Under the pieces are notes generated by a model. That model was not told the DNA's origin. It made no database searches and was given only the letters and a program-made list of their open reading frames with translations. Below are positions 1-9,223 of a stretch of 22,973 nt of DNA, piece after piece. The DNA comes from an uncultured Eubacteriales bacterium (lineage in GTDB: Bacteria; Bacillota; Clostridia; Christensenellales; Aristaeellaceae): NCBI GenBank assembly GCA_900553295.1, contig USCR01000024.1:1-22973 (forward strand), in the 5' to 3' direction. Made by a program: the position numbers and the translations under genes. Within the stretch, counting starts at the first letter, position 1. Each line of letters begins with the position of its first letter.

Positions 1-1
1 A

Positions 2-19
2 GAGGGGCTGCGGCCCCTC
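2..19 (-). terminator. Possible typA terminator stem at window edge
   Basis: GAGGGGC (2-8) and GCCCCTC (13-19) form a perfect 7-bp GC stem with a 4-base loop. It lies about 35 bases downstream of the typA stop on the minus strand. The T-run that would confirm an intrinsic terminator would fall outside the window, so this is only a candidate. Confidence 0.4.
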
Positions 20-53
20 CGACACCTCCTGAAGGTTTTTTGATTTCAGCAGG

Positions 54-1877
54 TCAACCGTTGTTCTGCCGGTTGGCACGGGAACGCTGGTTGTGGTCCA
101 GGATGCGCTTGCGCATGCGCAGGTTCTTGGGGGTGATTTCCAGCAGCTCGTCGTCGTCGATGAACTCCAGGCACTCCTCCAGGGTCAGGGGATGCACGGA
201 GATCAGCCGCATGGCGTCTTCGGAGGCGGAGGCGTTGCGCATGTTGGTCACGTGCTTCTGCTTGCAGATGTTGACCACCAGGTCGTCCGGGCGGGCATTC
301 TGGCCGCAGATCATGCCCATGTAAACCTCCTGCCCGGCGCCCACAAACAGCGTGCCGCGCTCCTGGGCGTAGAACAGGCCGTAGGAGGTGCTCACGCCGG
401 TCTCGAAGCAAACCAGCGCGCCCACGTTGCGGTGGGGGATGTCGCCCTTGACCGGCTCGTACCGCTCAAAGCTGGAGGACATGATGCCCTCGCCCCGGGT
501 GTCGGTCATGAATTCGCTGCGATAGCCGAACAGGCCGCGGGAGGGTACCAGGAATTCCATCCGTACCCGATCCAGGCCGCTCATGTGCTCCAGCACACCC
601 CGGCGGCGGCCGATCTTCTCAATCACCGCGCCCGCGCTGGCCTGGGGTGTATCCACCACTAGGCGCTCGATGGGCTCGCACTTCACGCCGTCGATTTCCT
701 GGTAAATCACCTGGGGCTTGCTCACGGCGAATTCATAGCCCTGCCGCCGCATGTTCTCAATGAGGATGGACAGGTGCAATTCACCCCGGCCGCACACCTC
801 GAAGGCGTCGGTGGAGTCCGTGTCGTTGACCCGCAGGGATACGTCCGTCTGCAGTTCCCGCATGAGCCGGGCGCGCAGGTGACGGCTGGTGACGTATTGG
901 CCCTCCCGGCCTGCGAAGGGGCTGTCGTTCACCTGGAAGGTCATGGTCACCGTGGGCTCGGAGATCTTTACAAAGGGCAGGCCTTCCACATGGGCAGGGT
1001 CGCAGACCGTGTCGCCGATGGAGATGTCCTCCATGCCGCACAGGGCCACAATATCGCCCATTTTCACTTCCTCGGCGGGAACGCGCTTGAGCCCGTCATA
1101 CTGGAACAGGCCGCTGAGGCGCCACATGGGGCTGGTGACGCCGGTTTCCAGGTTGGTGTGGATGACGTTCATGCCGGAGCGGAACACGCCGCGGGTAATG
1201 CGGCCCACACCGATGCGGCCCACATATTCGTTGTAGTCAATGGTGGAAATCAGCACCTGGGCAGGGCCGTCCACATCGCCTTCGGGAGCGGGAATGTACT
1301 TGAGGATGGCGTCGAAGAGCGGCCGCAGATCCTGGCCGGGCTGCTCCAGGTCCAGGGTGGCGGTACCTTTGCGGGCGCTCACATAGAGGATGGGGTTCTC
1401 AATGGTGCTCTCGTCGGCCTCCAGGTCGATGAGCAGGTCGAGGATCTCGCCCACCACTTCCTCGCAGCGCGCGTCGGGGCGGTCAATCTTGTTGATGACG
1501 ATGAGCACCTTGAGCCTCAGGTCCAGGGCCTTCTTCAGTACAAAGCGGGTCTGGGGCATGGGACCTTCAAAGCTGTCCACCAGCAGCAGCACGCCGTCCA
1601 CCATTTTCAGCACGCGCTCCACCTCGCCGCCGAAGTCCGCGTGGCCAGGGGTGTCCACAATGTTGATCTTGGTGCCGTTGTAGTGCACGGCTGTGTTCTT
1701 GGACAGGATGGTGATGCCGCGTTCACGCTCGATGTCGTTGGAGTCCATGACCCGGTCCACCACCTGCTGGTTTTCCCGATATACGCCGCCCTGCTTGAGC
1801 ATCTGGTCCACCAGGGTGGTCTTGCCGTGGTCAACATGGGCGATGATGGCAATGTTGCGGATATCTTCACGAATCAT
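54..1877 (-). CDS. typA: Translational GTPase TypA/BipA
   Basis: A ribosome-associated GTPase of the EF-G family, 607 aa, the usual full length. BipA/TypA binds 70S ribosomes and supports ribosome assembly and growth under stress, such as cold. The G domain shows AHVDHGKTT near residues 13-21 (P-loop), RGITI (switch region), [16 protein letters not shown] (G3) and NKID (G4). EF-G-like domains III and V and the TypA-specific C-terminal domain follow, including the [16 protein letters not shown] segment. The ATG at 1877 follows a GAGG about 10 bases upstream. It lies 45 bases downstream of prfC on the same strand and no promoter is visible in that gap, so the two are probably cotranscribed. Identification is firm. 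Confidence 0.97.
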   Translation of the reverse strand: MIREDIRNIAIIAHVDHGKTTLVDQMLKQGGVYRENQQVVDRVMDSNDIERERGITILSKNTAVHYNGTKINIVDTPGHADFGGEVERVLKMVDGVLLLVDSFEGPMPQTRFVLKKALDLRLKVLIVINKIDRPDARCEEVVGEILDLLIDLEADESTIENPILYVSARKGTATLDLEQPGQDLRPLFDAILKYIPAPEGDVDGPAQVLISTIDYNEYVGRIGVGRITRGVFRSGMNVIHTNLETGVTSPMWRLSGLFQYDGLKRVPAEEVKMGDIVALCGMEDISIGDTVCDPAHVEGLPFVKISEPTVTMTFQVNDSPFAGREGQYVTSRHLRARLMRELQTDVSLRVNDTDSTDAFEVCGRGELHLSILIENMRRQGYEFAVSKPQVIYQEIDGVKCEPIERLVVDTPQASAGAVIEKIGRRRGVLEHMSGLDRVRMEFLVPSRGLFGYRSEFMTDTRGEGIMSSSFERYEPVKGDIPHRNVGALVCFETGVSTSYGLFYAQERGTLFVGAGQEVYMGMICGQNARPDDLVVNICKQKHVTNMRNASASEDAMRLISVHPLTLEECLEFIDDDELLEITPKNLRMRKRILDHNQRSRANRQNNG

Positions 1878-1922
1878 AAATGTAATTCCTCTTTTCTTTC
1901 AGGGAGCGCATGCAAGGGGCGC

Positions 1923-3542
1923 TCACAGGCGGTTGGCGGTCTCCGCCAGCTCCAGGCCGGGATTGTTCTCGCAGGCCAGGCGGATGGACCACTCGTTTTC
2001 AAACAGCAGCACGTCCCGGCCGCGGGAGTCCTGCGCCCGGCCGGAGGTGGAGGTGAGCTTCAGGTCCTTGACGTCCTTGGGAGTCTTGACCACCCAGCGC
2101 ACATAGCGGAAGGGCATGGACTCCATGACGATCTCGGTCTGATACTCGGTTTTCAGCCGGTGCTCCAGCACCTCAAACTGCAGGACGCCTACCACGCCCA
2201 CCATGAATTCTTCCCGGCCGGTCTCCGTGCGCAGGAAGGTCTGGATGGCGCCTTCCTCCGCCAGCTGGCTGATGCCCTTCTGGAACTGCTTGCGCTTCAT
2301 GCTGTCCAGGGGCCGCACCCGGTTGAAGAATTCAGGGGCGAAGACGGGGATGTTTTCATAGTGCATCTTCGGCCCGGTGGACAGGGTGTCCCCCAGCTGG
2401 TAAATGCCGGGGTCAAACAGGCCGATGATGTCCCCGGCCCAGGCCTCCTCGACGGCTTCCCGCTCGTCGGCCATGAACTGCTGGGGCTGCTTGAGGGCCA
2501 CCTGCTTGCCCGTGCCGGAGTGCCACACCTCCATGCCCTTTTCAAAGGCGCCGCTGACGATGCGCATAAAGGCCAGGCGGTCCCGGTGCGCGGGATTCAT
2601 GTTGGCCTGAATCTTGAAGATGAAGCCGGAGAAATACGGCTCCTCCGGGCCGATCATGCCCAGGTCGCTCTTGCGGGGCAGGGGCGGGGGCGTATATTGC
2701 AGGAATCGCTCCAGGAAAGGCTCCACACCAAAGTTCGTTACGGCTGAGCCAAAGAACATGGGGGTCAGCTCGCCCCGGCGCACAGCCTCCAGGTCGAAGG
2801 GATCGCCGGCCTCGTCCAGGAGGGCAATCTCCTCCATCAGGCGGTCCCGGTAATGCTTTTCCAGGATGGTTTCCAGCAGCGGGTCATCCACGGGGATGTC
2901 CGTCTTTTCCACCATGCGCTTGCCGTGGTCGCCGACGGTGTACAATTCGACGATGCGGGTATCCCGGTGATACACGCCCTGGAAATCGCCGTCCACGCCA
3001 ATGGGCCAGTTCACCGGGCAGGAGCGGATGCCCAGCACCTGTTCCAGCTCCTCCATCAGGGCGAAGGGGTCCTTGGCGGCGCGATCCATCTTGTTCACAA
3101 AGGTGAAGATGGGGATGCCCCGCATGCGGCACACCTTGAACAGCTTGATGGTCTGGGCCTCCACGCCCTTGGCCGCGTCGATGAGCATCACCGCCGCGTC
3201 CGCCGCTACCAGCACCCGGTATGTGTCCTCGGAGAAGTCCTGGTGCCCGGGGGTATCCAGAATATTGATGCGGAAGCCATTGAACTCAAACTGCATGGCC
3301 GAGGAGGTCACGGAGATGCCGCGCTGCTTCTCAATGTCCATCCAGTCCGAGGTGGCGTGCTTGTCGCTTTTACGTGCTTTCACGCTGCCGGCGGAACGAA
3401 TGGCGCCTCCATAGAGCAGGAGCTTTTCCGTCAGGGTGGTTTTACCGGCGTCAGGGTGAGAAATAATGGCGAAGGTTCGCCGCTTTTCTACCTGATCGTG
3501 CAGCATGGCGGCAAATTCCGGCGTTTGGATTGCGGGCAGCAT
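1923..3542 (-). CDS. prfC: Peptide chain release factor 3
   Basis: RF3 is a GTPase that recycles RF1/RF2 from the ribosome after peptide release. The product is 539 aa, close to the usual ~530. Visible motifs are SHPDAGKTT (residues 28-36, P-loop), [11 protein letters not shown] (switch I), DTPGH (96-100), NKMDR (G4) and the RF3-type C-terminal half. I chose the ATG at 3542 because AGGAGGT lies about 5 bases upstream. An in-frame start 12 codons earlier (3578) has no such site and would overlap the probable transcription start. A strong minus-strand promoter lies just upstream. It is first in a prfC-typA pair of translational GTPases. RF3 is not universal in bacteria, but the identity here is clear. 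Confidence 0.96.
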   Translation of the reverse strand: MLPAIQTPEFAAMLHDQVEKRRTFAIISHPDAGKTTLTEKLLLYGGAIRSAGSVKARKSDKHATSDWMDIEKQRGISVTSSAMQFEFNGFRINILDTPGHQDFSEDTYRVLVAADAAVMLIDAAKGVEAQTIKLFKVCRMRGIPIFTFVNKMDRAAKDPFALMEELEQVLGIRSCPVNWPIGVDGDFQGVYHRDTRIVELYTVGDHGKRMVEKTDIPVDDPLLETILEKHYRDRLMEEIALLDEAGDPFDLEAVRRGELTPMFFGSAVTNFGVEPFLERFLQYTPPPLPRKSDLGMIGPEEPYFSGFIFKIQANMNPAHRDRLAFMRIVSGAFEKGMEVWHSGTGKQVALKQPQQFMADEREAVEEAWAGDIIGLFDPGIYQLGDTLSTGPKMHYENIPVFAPEFFNRVRPLDSMKRKQFQKGISQLAEEGAIQTFLRTETGREEFMVGVVGVLQFEVLEHRLKTEYQTEIVMESMPFRYVRWVVKTPKDVKDLKLTSTSGRAQDSRGRDVLLFENEWSIRLACENNPGLELAETANRL

Positions 3543-3584
3543 GATATACCTCCTGGTTGCAACTTTAGATTCACACAAGTGTTT

Positions 3585-3614
3585 ATTTTACAACCCCAAA
3601 GCCAGCGCTGTCAA
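3585..3614 (-). promoter_or_regulatory. SigA-type promoter for prfC-typA
   Basis: Read on the minus strand: TTGACA (3609-3614), an 18-base spacer, and TAAAAT (3585-3590). The -35 box is perfect consensus. Transcription would start around 3577, about 35 bases before the prfC ATG. Confidence 0.75.
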
Positions 3615-3708
3615 GGGTTACGCCGGTTGAAACACGGCTTTTTGCGCAGGATTGCGCGGGGGAATTCCGCGGAAAATCATACCCGCGGCGGCTGCTTGCG
3701 GCAGGCTG

Positions 3709-3737
3709 TTGCACTGGGCAGGGCGCATGGGTATAAT
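3709..3737 (+). promoter_or_regulatory. SigA-type promoter for the SDR-flavodoxin-UvrA operon
   Basis: TTGCAC (3709-3714), a 17-base spacer and a perfect TATAAT (3732-3737). It lies about 77 bases before the SDR start codon and diverges from the prfC promoter. Confidence 0.7.
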
Positions 3738-3764
3738 AAGGGAAAAAGCAAAACGCGCGTCGAA

Positions 3765-3791
3765 CCGGCACGGAAGGGAGCGCTTCCGCCG
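3765..3791 (+). other. Hairpin in the 5' leader of the SDR gene
   Basis: CGGAAG (3771-3776) pairs with CTTCCG (3783-3788). After a 2-base bulge the stem extends with CCGG on both sides. It sits between the -10 box and the ribosome binding site (GGAGGGAGG before 3815). A second CTTCC just before the ATG could compete for the same GGAAG, so a weak structural switch is conceivable but unproven. Confidence 0.3.
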
Positions 3792-3814
3792 GGAAAACGG
3801 AGGGAGGCACTTCC

Positions 3815-4528
3815 ATGTTTCGGAATCGGGTAGTCGTGGTAACCGGGGGAGCCAAGGGAATCGGGAAAACCATTGCGGAGGAGTTTTCACGGGCTGGCGC
3901 GCATGTATGCATCATTGACCTGCTGCCCAATCAGTATTTTGTGGGGGATGTGGGGAAACAGGAAGATCTGGAGGCCTTTGCGCAAAAGGTTCTTGCGGAA
4001 TACGGCCGGGTGGACGTATTGGTAAACAACGCTCTGCCGGTAATGTCCGGCCTGGACGCCTGCGACTACGACACCTTCAACTATGCCCTGCGGGTGGGCG
4101 TTACCGCGCCCTTTTACCTGGCCAAGCTCTTTGCGCCGTATTTTGCGCCCGGGGCGTCCATCATCAATATTTCCTCGTCCCGGGACCGCATGAGCCAGCC
4201 GCAGACGGAGAGCTACACCGCTGCCAAGGGCGGCATTTCCGCCCTGACCCATGCCCTGGCGGTGAGCCTGGCCGGGCGGGTGCGTGTGAACGCCATTGCT
4301 CCCGGGTGGATTGATACCGCCTTCCAGGAGTATCACGGGCCGGACGCCACGCAGCAGCCCGCGGGCCGAGTGGGCAACCCCATGGATATCGCCAATCTGG
4401 CGCTGTTCCTGGCCTCGGACAAGGCCGGCTTCATCACCGGGGAGAATATCTGCGTGGACGGGGGCATGACGCGGCAGATGATTTACCATAACGATTTCGG
4501 CTGGAAACTGGAGGAACAACCCACATGA
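3815..4528 (+). CDS. SDR family NAD(P)-dependent oxidoreductase
   Basis: A classical short-chain dehydrogenase/reductase of 237 aa, cytosolic. The cofactor site TGGAKGIG is at residues 10-17. An acidic residue (Asp35) follows the second strand, which favours NAD over NADP. NNA is at 71-73, the catalytic Ser is in NISSSR (about 120-123), and Tyr134 and Lys138 form the YxxxK pair. The C-terminal ITGENICVDGGM motif is typical. The substrate cannot be read from sequence. The ATG at 3815 is preceded by AGGGAGG with 7-base spacing. It is first in an operon: its stop codon overlaps the flavodoxin start (ATGA), and the UvrA paralog follows. Family is certain, specific reaction unknown. Confidence 0.93.
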   Translation: MFRNRVVVVTGGAKGIGKTIAEEFSRAGAHVCIIDLLPNQYFVGDVGKQEDLEAFAQKVLAEYGRVDVLVNNALPVMSGLDACDYDTFNYALRVGVTAPFYLAKLFAPYFAPGASIINISSSRDRMSQPQTESYTAAKGGISALTHALAVSLAGRVRVNAIAPGWIDTAFQEYHGPDATQQPAGRVGNPMDIANLALFLASDKAGFITGENICVDGGMTRQMIYHNDFGWKLEEQPT

Positions 4529-4974
4529 AAACGGCAATCTGCTATTACTCCACCCATCATGGCAATACCCTGCAAGTGGCCCGGGCCATGACCCAGGGCT
4601 ATGATGTTGACTTCTTCGACCTGTCCACACAGAGAGAGGCTGCCCTGGCGGACTATGACCTGGTGGGTTTTGCTTCCGGCATTTATGGCTTTGCCTTTCA
4701 TCCGTCGGTGGTTGCCTTTGCGCGCAAGTACCTGCCCCAGGGGAAAGCGGTATTTTTCGTATACACCTATGGGATTGCCAAAGGGACCGGTGCCAAGGAA
4801 ATCACCAAGGTATCCCGGGAGAAGAGCGCAAGGATACTGGGGGAATTTAGCTGCCGGGGCTACAATACCTTTGGCCCCTTCAAGCTCATGGGCGGCAGCG
4901 GCAAGGGCAGACCCACCCAGGAGGATTTCCACAGGGCGGGGGACTTTTTCAAAAATATTGTTGATAAACTTTGA
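4525..4974 (+). CDS. Flavodoxin-family protein
   Basis: A small, probably FMN-binding electron-transfer or oxidoreductase protein, 149 aa, cytosolic. The N-terminal strand and phosphate loop YYSTHHGNTLQVA (residues 7-19) match the flavodoxin S/T-x-x-x-G-N-T pattern. The FASGIYGF and FFVYTYG segments match the other two flavin-contacting loops. The C-terminal part, with GYNTFGPF and GKGRPTQEDF, resembles flavodoxin-like proteins found in Clostridia. The ATG overlaps the SDR stop codon (ATGA), so translation is probably coupled. Its own stop lies 14 bases before the ATG of the UvrA paralog. A redox partnership with the SDR is an inference from context only. Confidence 0.85.
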   Translation: MKTAICYYSTHHGNTLQVARAMTQGYDVDFFDLSTQREAALADYDLVGFASGIYGFAFHPSVVAFARKYLPQGKAVFFVYTYGIAKGTGAKEITKVSREKSARILGEFSCRGYNTFGPFKLMGGSGKGRPTQEDFHRAGDFFKNIVDKL

Positions 4975-4988
4975 ACCGGGAGAAAAAG

Positions 4989-7463
4989 ATGATCGAACAA
5001 ATCAAGATACGTGGCGCACGGGTGCATAACCTGAAAAATATCGACGTGGACGTGCCGCTTCACAAAATCGTGGGCATTGCGGGGGTTTCCGGCTCGGGCA
5101 AATCCTCCTTGGCATTGGGGGTGCTCTATGCCGAGGGGTCACGGCGCTATCTGGAGTCCCTGTCCGCCTATACACGGCGGCGGATGACCCAGGCGGCCCG
5201 GGCGGATGTGGAGGAAGCGCTTTACATACCCGCGGCGCTGGCGCTGCATCAGCGGCCGGGGGTGCCGGGCATCCGCAGCACCTTCGGCACGGGAACGGAG
5301 CTGCTCAACAGCCTGCGGCTGATGTTCTCCCGCCTGGCAAGCCACCGCTGCCCCAACGGGCATTATCTGCCGCCGACCCTGGCGGTGGCCGCCGGAAAGG
5401 AACTGGTCTGCCCGGAATGCGGTACGCATTTTTATGCCCCCAGCGCGGAGGAACTTTCCTTTAATTCCCAGGGTGCGTGCCGGGAGTGCGACGGTACGGG
5501 CATGGTGCGCCGGGTGGACCTGAGCACCCTGGTGCCCGACGAATCCCTGACCATTGACCAGGGGGCGGTGCTGCCCTGGAAAACCCTCATGTGGTCGCTG
5601 ATGACCGATGTGTGCCGGGCCATGGGCGTGCGCACGGACGTGCCCTTCCGCGATCTGACCGAGCAGGAAAAGGATATCGTTTACAATGGTCCGGCAGTAA
5701 AGAAACACATCTTTTACAAGGCCAAGAACTCCAACGATGCGGCAGAGCTGGATTTCACCTATTACAGCGCCGTACATACGGTGGAAAACGCCCTGGCCAA
5801 GGTCAAGGACGAGGCAGGCATGAAGCGGGTGGAACGGTTCCTCAAGCAGGAACCCTGTCCCTGCTGCGGAGGTTCGCGCCTATCGGAGGCAGCCCGCGCG
5901 CCCAGGCTGCGGGGCATCTCCCTGGACGAGGCTTGCCGCATGAACCTGGCGGAGCTGACCCGCTGGGTGGCGGAAACGCCCGACACCCTGGCAGAGGAAA
6001 TGCGCCCCATGGCCCGGAGCATCTGTGACTCCTTCCAGCTGGCGGCCAGACGGCTGATGGAGCTGGGATTGGGCTATCTCACGCTGGACCGGGCCGCGTC
6101 CACCCTGTCCACGGGTGAACGCCAGCGGATGCAGCTGGCCCGGGCGGTACGCAACCGCACCACCGGTGTGCTCTATGTGCTGGACGAGCCGTCCATCGGC
6201 CTGCACCCTGCCAACATCGCGGGACTCACGGGGGTCATGCGTGACCTGGTGGCCGATGGCAATTCGGTCATCCTGGTGGATCATGATACGCAGATCCTTT
6301 CCCAGGCGGATTGGCTCATTGAAATGGGGCCTGAGGCCGGGGCAAGGGGCGGCCGGGTGATTGCGGAAGGGACCATTGCGCAGGTGGAAGCAAATCCGGC
6401 TTCCTGCATTGGCCCCTATCTGGCGGGCACAGCGGGGATTTCCAGGCCGCAGATTCCTGCCGGAGCGCTGTTTGCCCGGGGGCGCATCCACCTTTCAACC
6501 GGTGCTATCCATACGGTGAAGCCCCTGGAGGTGAACATTCCCAAAGGGCGGCTTACGGTGGTTACCGGAGTGTCCGGCTCGGGAAAGACAACGCTGATTC
6601 TGGAAAGCCTCGCGCCTGCCCTGGATGCAGCCATCCGTGGGGAGAAGCTGCCGGAGCACGTCCGCAGCCTGGAAGCGGAGGGTATTGCCCAGGTGAAGCT
6701 CATCGACGCTACGCCCATCGGGGTGAACGTGCGTTCCACCGTGGCCACCTATGCCAACGTGCACGATGAACTGCGGAAAATCTTCGCCCGGACCGCCGAT
6801 GCCAAGGCAAGGGGCTACAAGGCCGGGGATTTCTCCTACAATACCGGCGCCTTGCGCTGCCCCACCTGCGATGGTACCGGCGTTATCAGCCTGGACGTGC
6901 AGTTCCTGCCGGATGTGGATATTCCCTGCCCGGACTGCCGGGGCAGCCGGTATGGCAGGGAGGCTTATCTGGTTACGCACCGGGAAAAGGGCGGCGAAGC
7001 CTACTCCCTGCCGCAGCTCATGGACATGGATGTGAACACCGCCTTGCGGGCCTGCGCCGGCATGAAGCTGGTGTGCCAGCGGCTGAAGGTGTTGCAGGAA
7101 CTGGGCTTGGGATACCTGACCCTGGGGGAAGAGACGCCCAGCCTGTCCGGCGGTGAGGCCCAGCGGCTGAAGCTGGCCAGCGAAATGGGCAAGGCGCAGG
7201 AGGATGCCGTTTTCATTTTTGACGAGCCCACCATCGGCCTCCATCCCCTGGACGTGCAGACGCTGCTGGGCGTGTTCCAGAAGCTGATGGATCATGGGGC
7301 CACGGTGGTGGTTATTGAACATGACCTGGACGTGATCCGCAGCGCGGATTACATTATCGACATGGGCCCAGGGGGCGGCGAGAAAGGCGGACGGGTGGTG
7401 GCCGCGGGAACGCCTGAGCAACTGCGCCAGGCCCCGGAGAGCATCACCGGCAGGTATCTATGA
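4989..7463 (+). CDS. UvrA-like ABC ATPase lacking the UvrB-binding domain
   Basis: A paralog of the excinuclease A subunit, 824 aa against about 940 for housekeeping UvrA. ABC module I: Walker A GVSGSGKSS (32-40), LESLSAY (56-61), signature LSTGE (373-377, in place of LSGGE), Walker B LYVLDEP (395-401). Module II: Walker A GVSGSGKTT (527-535), signature LSGGE (719-723), FIFDEP (742-747). Zinc-finger cysteines are kept: CPEC...CREC (141-167), CPCC (290-293), CPTC...CPDC (624-650). Between HRCPNGH (119-125) and the first finger there are about 20 residues, where canonical UvrA has a UvrB-binding domain of about 115. Such short forms (UvrA2-like) are linked to DNA-damage or drug tolerance, so it probably does not load UvrB. 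I chose the ATG at 4989 (GGGAG 6-7 bases upstream) over an in-frame TTG at 4971. Confidence 0.9.
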   Translation: MIEQIKIRGARVHNLKNIDVDVPLHKIVGIAGVSGSGKSSLALGVLYAEGSRRYLESLSAYTRRRMTQAARADVEEALYIPAALALHQRPGVPGIRSTFGTGTELLNSLRLMFSRLASHRCPNGHYLPPTLAVAAGKELVCPECGTHFYAPSAEELSFNSQGACRECDGTGMVRRVDLSTLVPDESLTIDQGAVLPWKTLMWSLMTDVCRAMGVRTDVPFRDLTEQEKDIVYNGPAVKKHIFYKAKNSNDAAELDFTYYSAVHTVENALAKVKDEAGMKRVERFLKQEPCPCCGGSRLSEAARAPRLRGISLDEACRMNLAELTRWVAETPDTLAEEMRPMARSICDSFQLAARRLMELGLGYLTLDRAASTLSTGERQRMQLARAVRNRTTGVLYVLDEPSIGLHPANIAGLTGVMRDLVADGNSVILVDHDTQILSQADWLIEMGPEAGARGGRVIAEGTIAQVEANPASCIGPYLAGTAGISRPQIPAGALFARGRIHLSTGAIHTVKPLEVNIPKGRLTVVTGVSGSGKTTLILESLAPALDAAIRGEKLPEHVRSLEAEGIAQVKLIDATPIGVNVRSTVATYANVHDELRKIFARTADAKARGYKAGDFSYNTGALRCPTCDGTGVISLDVQFLPDVDIPCPDCRGSRYGREAYLVTHREKGGEAYSLPQLMDMDVNTALRACAGMKLVCQRLKVLQELGLGYLTLGEETPSLSGGEAQRLKLASEMGKAQEDAVFIFDEPTIGLHPLDVQTLLGVFQKLMDHGATVVVIEHDLDVIRSADYIIDMGPGGGEKGGRVVAAGTPEQLRQAPESITGRYL

Positions 7464-7494
7464 GGGAAATACCCTGCTTTTCCACAAAAAAATA

Positions 7495-7536
7495 CGGCTG
7501 CTCCGGAGCACGCTTGGCGTCCGGGGCAGCCGTTTT
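7495..7536. terminator. Bidirectional intrinsic terminator between uvrA-like and XRE genes
   Basis: CGGCTGCTCCGGA (7495-7507) pairs with TCCGGGGCAGCCG (7520-7532), a 13-bp stem with one G-U wobble and a 12-base loop. On the plus strand TTTT follows. On the minus strand the stem is followed by TATTTTTTT. It can therefore end both the UvrA-paralog operon and the convergent regulator transcript; the minus-strand version is the stronger. Confidence 0.85.
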
Positions 7537-7550
7537 ATGCAAAGGGTATG

Positions 7551-8273
7551 TTACAAAGTGATCTCCAGGCGCACGCAGCGGCCCAGGAAATTTACATCGG
7601 AGATCGCCATGGTTTCCGCGTTGTACTCCCGGTCATAGGATTGCAGGAGCACTTGGAAGCTGTCCAGCTTTTTGATCTTGCGCAAGGCGCGGTGGGCGCC
7701 GTATTCCACCAGCATGACCGCGCCATCGATGGGGCTTTGTGCGGGCACCACCAGGGCCACGTCCCCGCTGTGAATGCGGAAACCGCGCATGCTGTCGTCC
7801 GGGGCCAGGAAGTAAAAGACCTTTTCTGGATTTGCGCCCTCAATGCGCCCATTGAGAATGGGCAGCAGGCGGTGATCCACGGGCTTCATCACCGCGTTTA
7901 GCACGGGTACCCGCTTGAGCACGCTGGACAGGGCGTCCAGCCACACGGAGCCGGCTACGCCCTCGGCAGGGGTTTCCTCCGTGGAGGCGACTTTTTCCAC
8001 CCTGGGAGCGGCAGGCTTTTTCACCATGGCGGGCTGCACGGTTTGCAGGTCCACCGTGGCGGCGATGTCGTCCAGGGTGAAGTTGGCCTCGGTCTGCTCC
8101 CGCAGGCCGATGGTTTTCAGGATGCGCCGGGCCTGGTCGTCGGCAATGATTCGTGTGCCGGCCTCTACCGCCAGAATGAAACTCTCGGATACCCCGCACT
8201 TTTTGGCCACCTGCTTGGGGGTCATTTTTTGACGGATGCGCTCGGTACGGATTAAGTCTCCCAGTCTGCTCAT
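7551..8273 (-). CDS. XRE-family regulator with S24/LexA-like C-terminal domain
   Basis: A probable DNA-binding regulator of 240 aa. The N-terminal helix-turn-helix (about residues 6-60) contains MTPKQVAKKCGVSESFILAVEAG. A Pro/Ala/Glu-rich linker (about 80-105) follows, then an S24-like beta domain (about 135-240) with APDDSM...IHSGDVALVVP. Ser161 matches the LexA nucleophile. The catalytic Lys should lie 37 residues later, but position 198 is Arg (ALRKI); Lys199 is one residue off. The hinge LPILNGRIEGANPE has Glu-Gly where a cleavable Ala-Gly is expected. It may therefore sense a signal without self-cleavage. AAAAGGAG precedes the ATG. It is last in a minus-strand run after the CPBP gene (49-base gap), with a strong terminator beyond. 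Confidence 0.85.
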   Translation of the reverse strand: MSRLGDLIRTERIRQKMTPKQVAKKCGVSESFILAVEAGTRIIADDQARRILKTIGLREQTEANFTLDDIAATVDLQTVQPAMVKKPAAPRVEKVASTEETPAEGVAGSVWLDALSSVLKRVPVLNAVMKPVDHRLLPILNGRIEGANPEKVFYFLAPDDSMRGFRIHSGDVALVVPAQSPIDGAVMLVEYGAHRALRKIKKLDSFQVLLQSYDREYNAETMAISDVNFLGRCVRLEITL

Positions 8274-8322
8274 GGTTTACTCCTTTTCTGCGCTGGTGCG
8301 CGGATCAATAAAATCAGTGTTT

Positions 8323-9219
8323 TTATAGACCAAAGGCTGCGCATAGCTCCGGGAGATACCCCAGTGCCAGCAGCAGGGTGAGCCCGCTGGCGCTGACGCA
8401 TGCGGCGCGGGAGCCGTTGGGGGAAGGGGTGCGGTCCAGCTCCCTGCCCACGGTGGCCATCCATAGCACCAGCGCCGCGGATACGGCAAGACTGGCGGAG
8501 AGAAGCACACCCCAGGAAATCCTCTCCCAGATGCGCAGCACGGTTAACAGGCTGCAAAGCAGCCCCATGCCGTTATAAGTCAGGTGAAACAGGATGGACG
8601 CCCCCAGCCGCCCCCGGCGGACCAGCAGCGCCGTGGCCAGCCAGCCGACCCCCAGGTGCGCAGGAAGCCCTGTCAGGGAGCCGTGCATCAGCGTAAAGGT
8701 CCCCACCGTGAGCCAAAAAGCTGTCCGCTGGGAGAACGCACGCAGCAGGCATGGATATACCGCGCCGCGAAAGAGCGTCTCTTCCACCAGGGCGGGCACC
8801 ACCGCCAGGGCGCAGAAGGCCAGCAATCCCTCAAAAAGGTTGCGGGGCATCATCACCACACCCTGGATCACGCCCAAGGGCAGGCAGGAAAGCAGCTGAA
8901 TCCATAACCAGCTGATCCCCTGCAACAGATATTGCGCGCCTACGCCCAGCAGCGCGCACAGGGGCAGGGTGATCCAGGGCGTGTGTGCCGGGAAGGCCAC
9001 GCCTTGCCCGGGCCGTACCCGGCGGAGCAGTATCACTGCCGGAATTCCGTAGAGCAGCAGCTCCTGGAGAATCAGTGCGCCGTAGTAAACGCTGGGCACC
9101 TCCGCCGCGCTGGGCAGCATGTGCAACAGCAGCTGCCCCAAGGGCTGCCGCAGAAGCGCCGCAAGGGCCAACAGCCCCAGGGCCAGCAGGGATTTATCCC
9201 GGATACGCAGTCGGCGCAC
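8323..9219 (-). CDS. CPBP-family intramembrane glutamic protease
   Basis: A polytopic membrane protein of 298 aa, related to CAAX-prenyl endopeptidase Rce1 and bacteriocin-processing or immunity proteases. Catalytic motifs are visible: EETLFR (residues 146-151, Glu-Glu and Arg), His179 in FTLMHGSL, and FHLTYN (211-216). Hydrophobic segments lie near 10-25, 45-66, 82-112, 130-145, 165-180, 185-200, 208-230, 236-255 and 275-295. The start is GTG at 9219, 4 bases after the stop of the upstream metallo-hydrolase, with AAGGGG inside that gene's end, so the two are probably translated together. Bacterial substrates are usually unknown, and nothing here names one. Confidence 0.88.
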   Translation of the reverse strand: MRRLRIRDKSLLALGLLALAALLRQPLGQLLLHMLPSAAEVPSVYYGALILQELLLYGIPAVILLRRVRPGQGVAFPAHTPWITLPLCALLGVGAQYLLQGISWLWIQLLSCLPLGVIQGVVMMPRNLFEGLLAFCALAVVPALVEETLFRGAVYPCLLRAFSQRTAFWLTVGTFTLMHGSLTGLPAHLGVGWLATALLVRRGRLGASILFHLTYNGMGLLCSLLTVLRIWERISWGVLLSASLAVSAALVLWMATVGRELDRTPSPNGSRAACVSASGLTLLLALGYLPELCAAFGL

Positions 9220-9223
9220 GGCC

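Noticed and set aside
774..2747. 657-codon open frame opposite typA and prfC
   Set aside because: It lies antisense to two certain genes, spans their junction, has His/Gln/Gly-rich low-complexity composition and no domain. It is a by-product of high GC at third codon positions.
3646..3661. GCGCA-ggat-TGCGC inverted repeat between the divergent prfC and SDR promoters
   Set aside because: Only five pairs in GC-rich DNA. It may be an operator but is well within chance.
6495..7421. Long frame opposite the UvrA paralog
   Set aside because: It is a shadow of a clear ABC ATPase.
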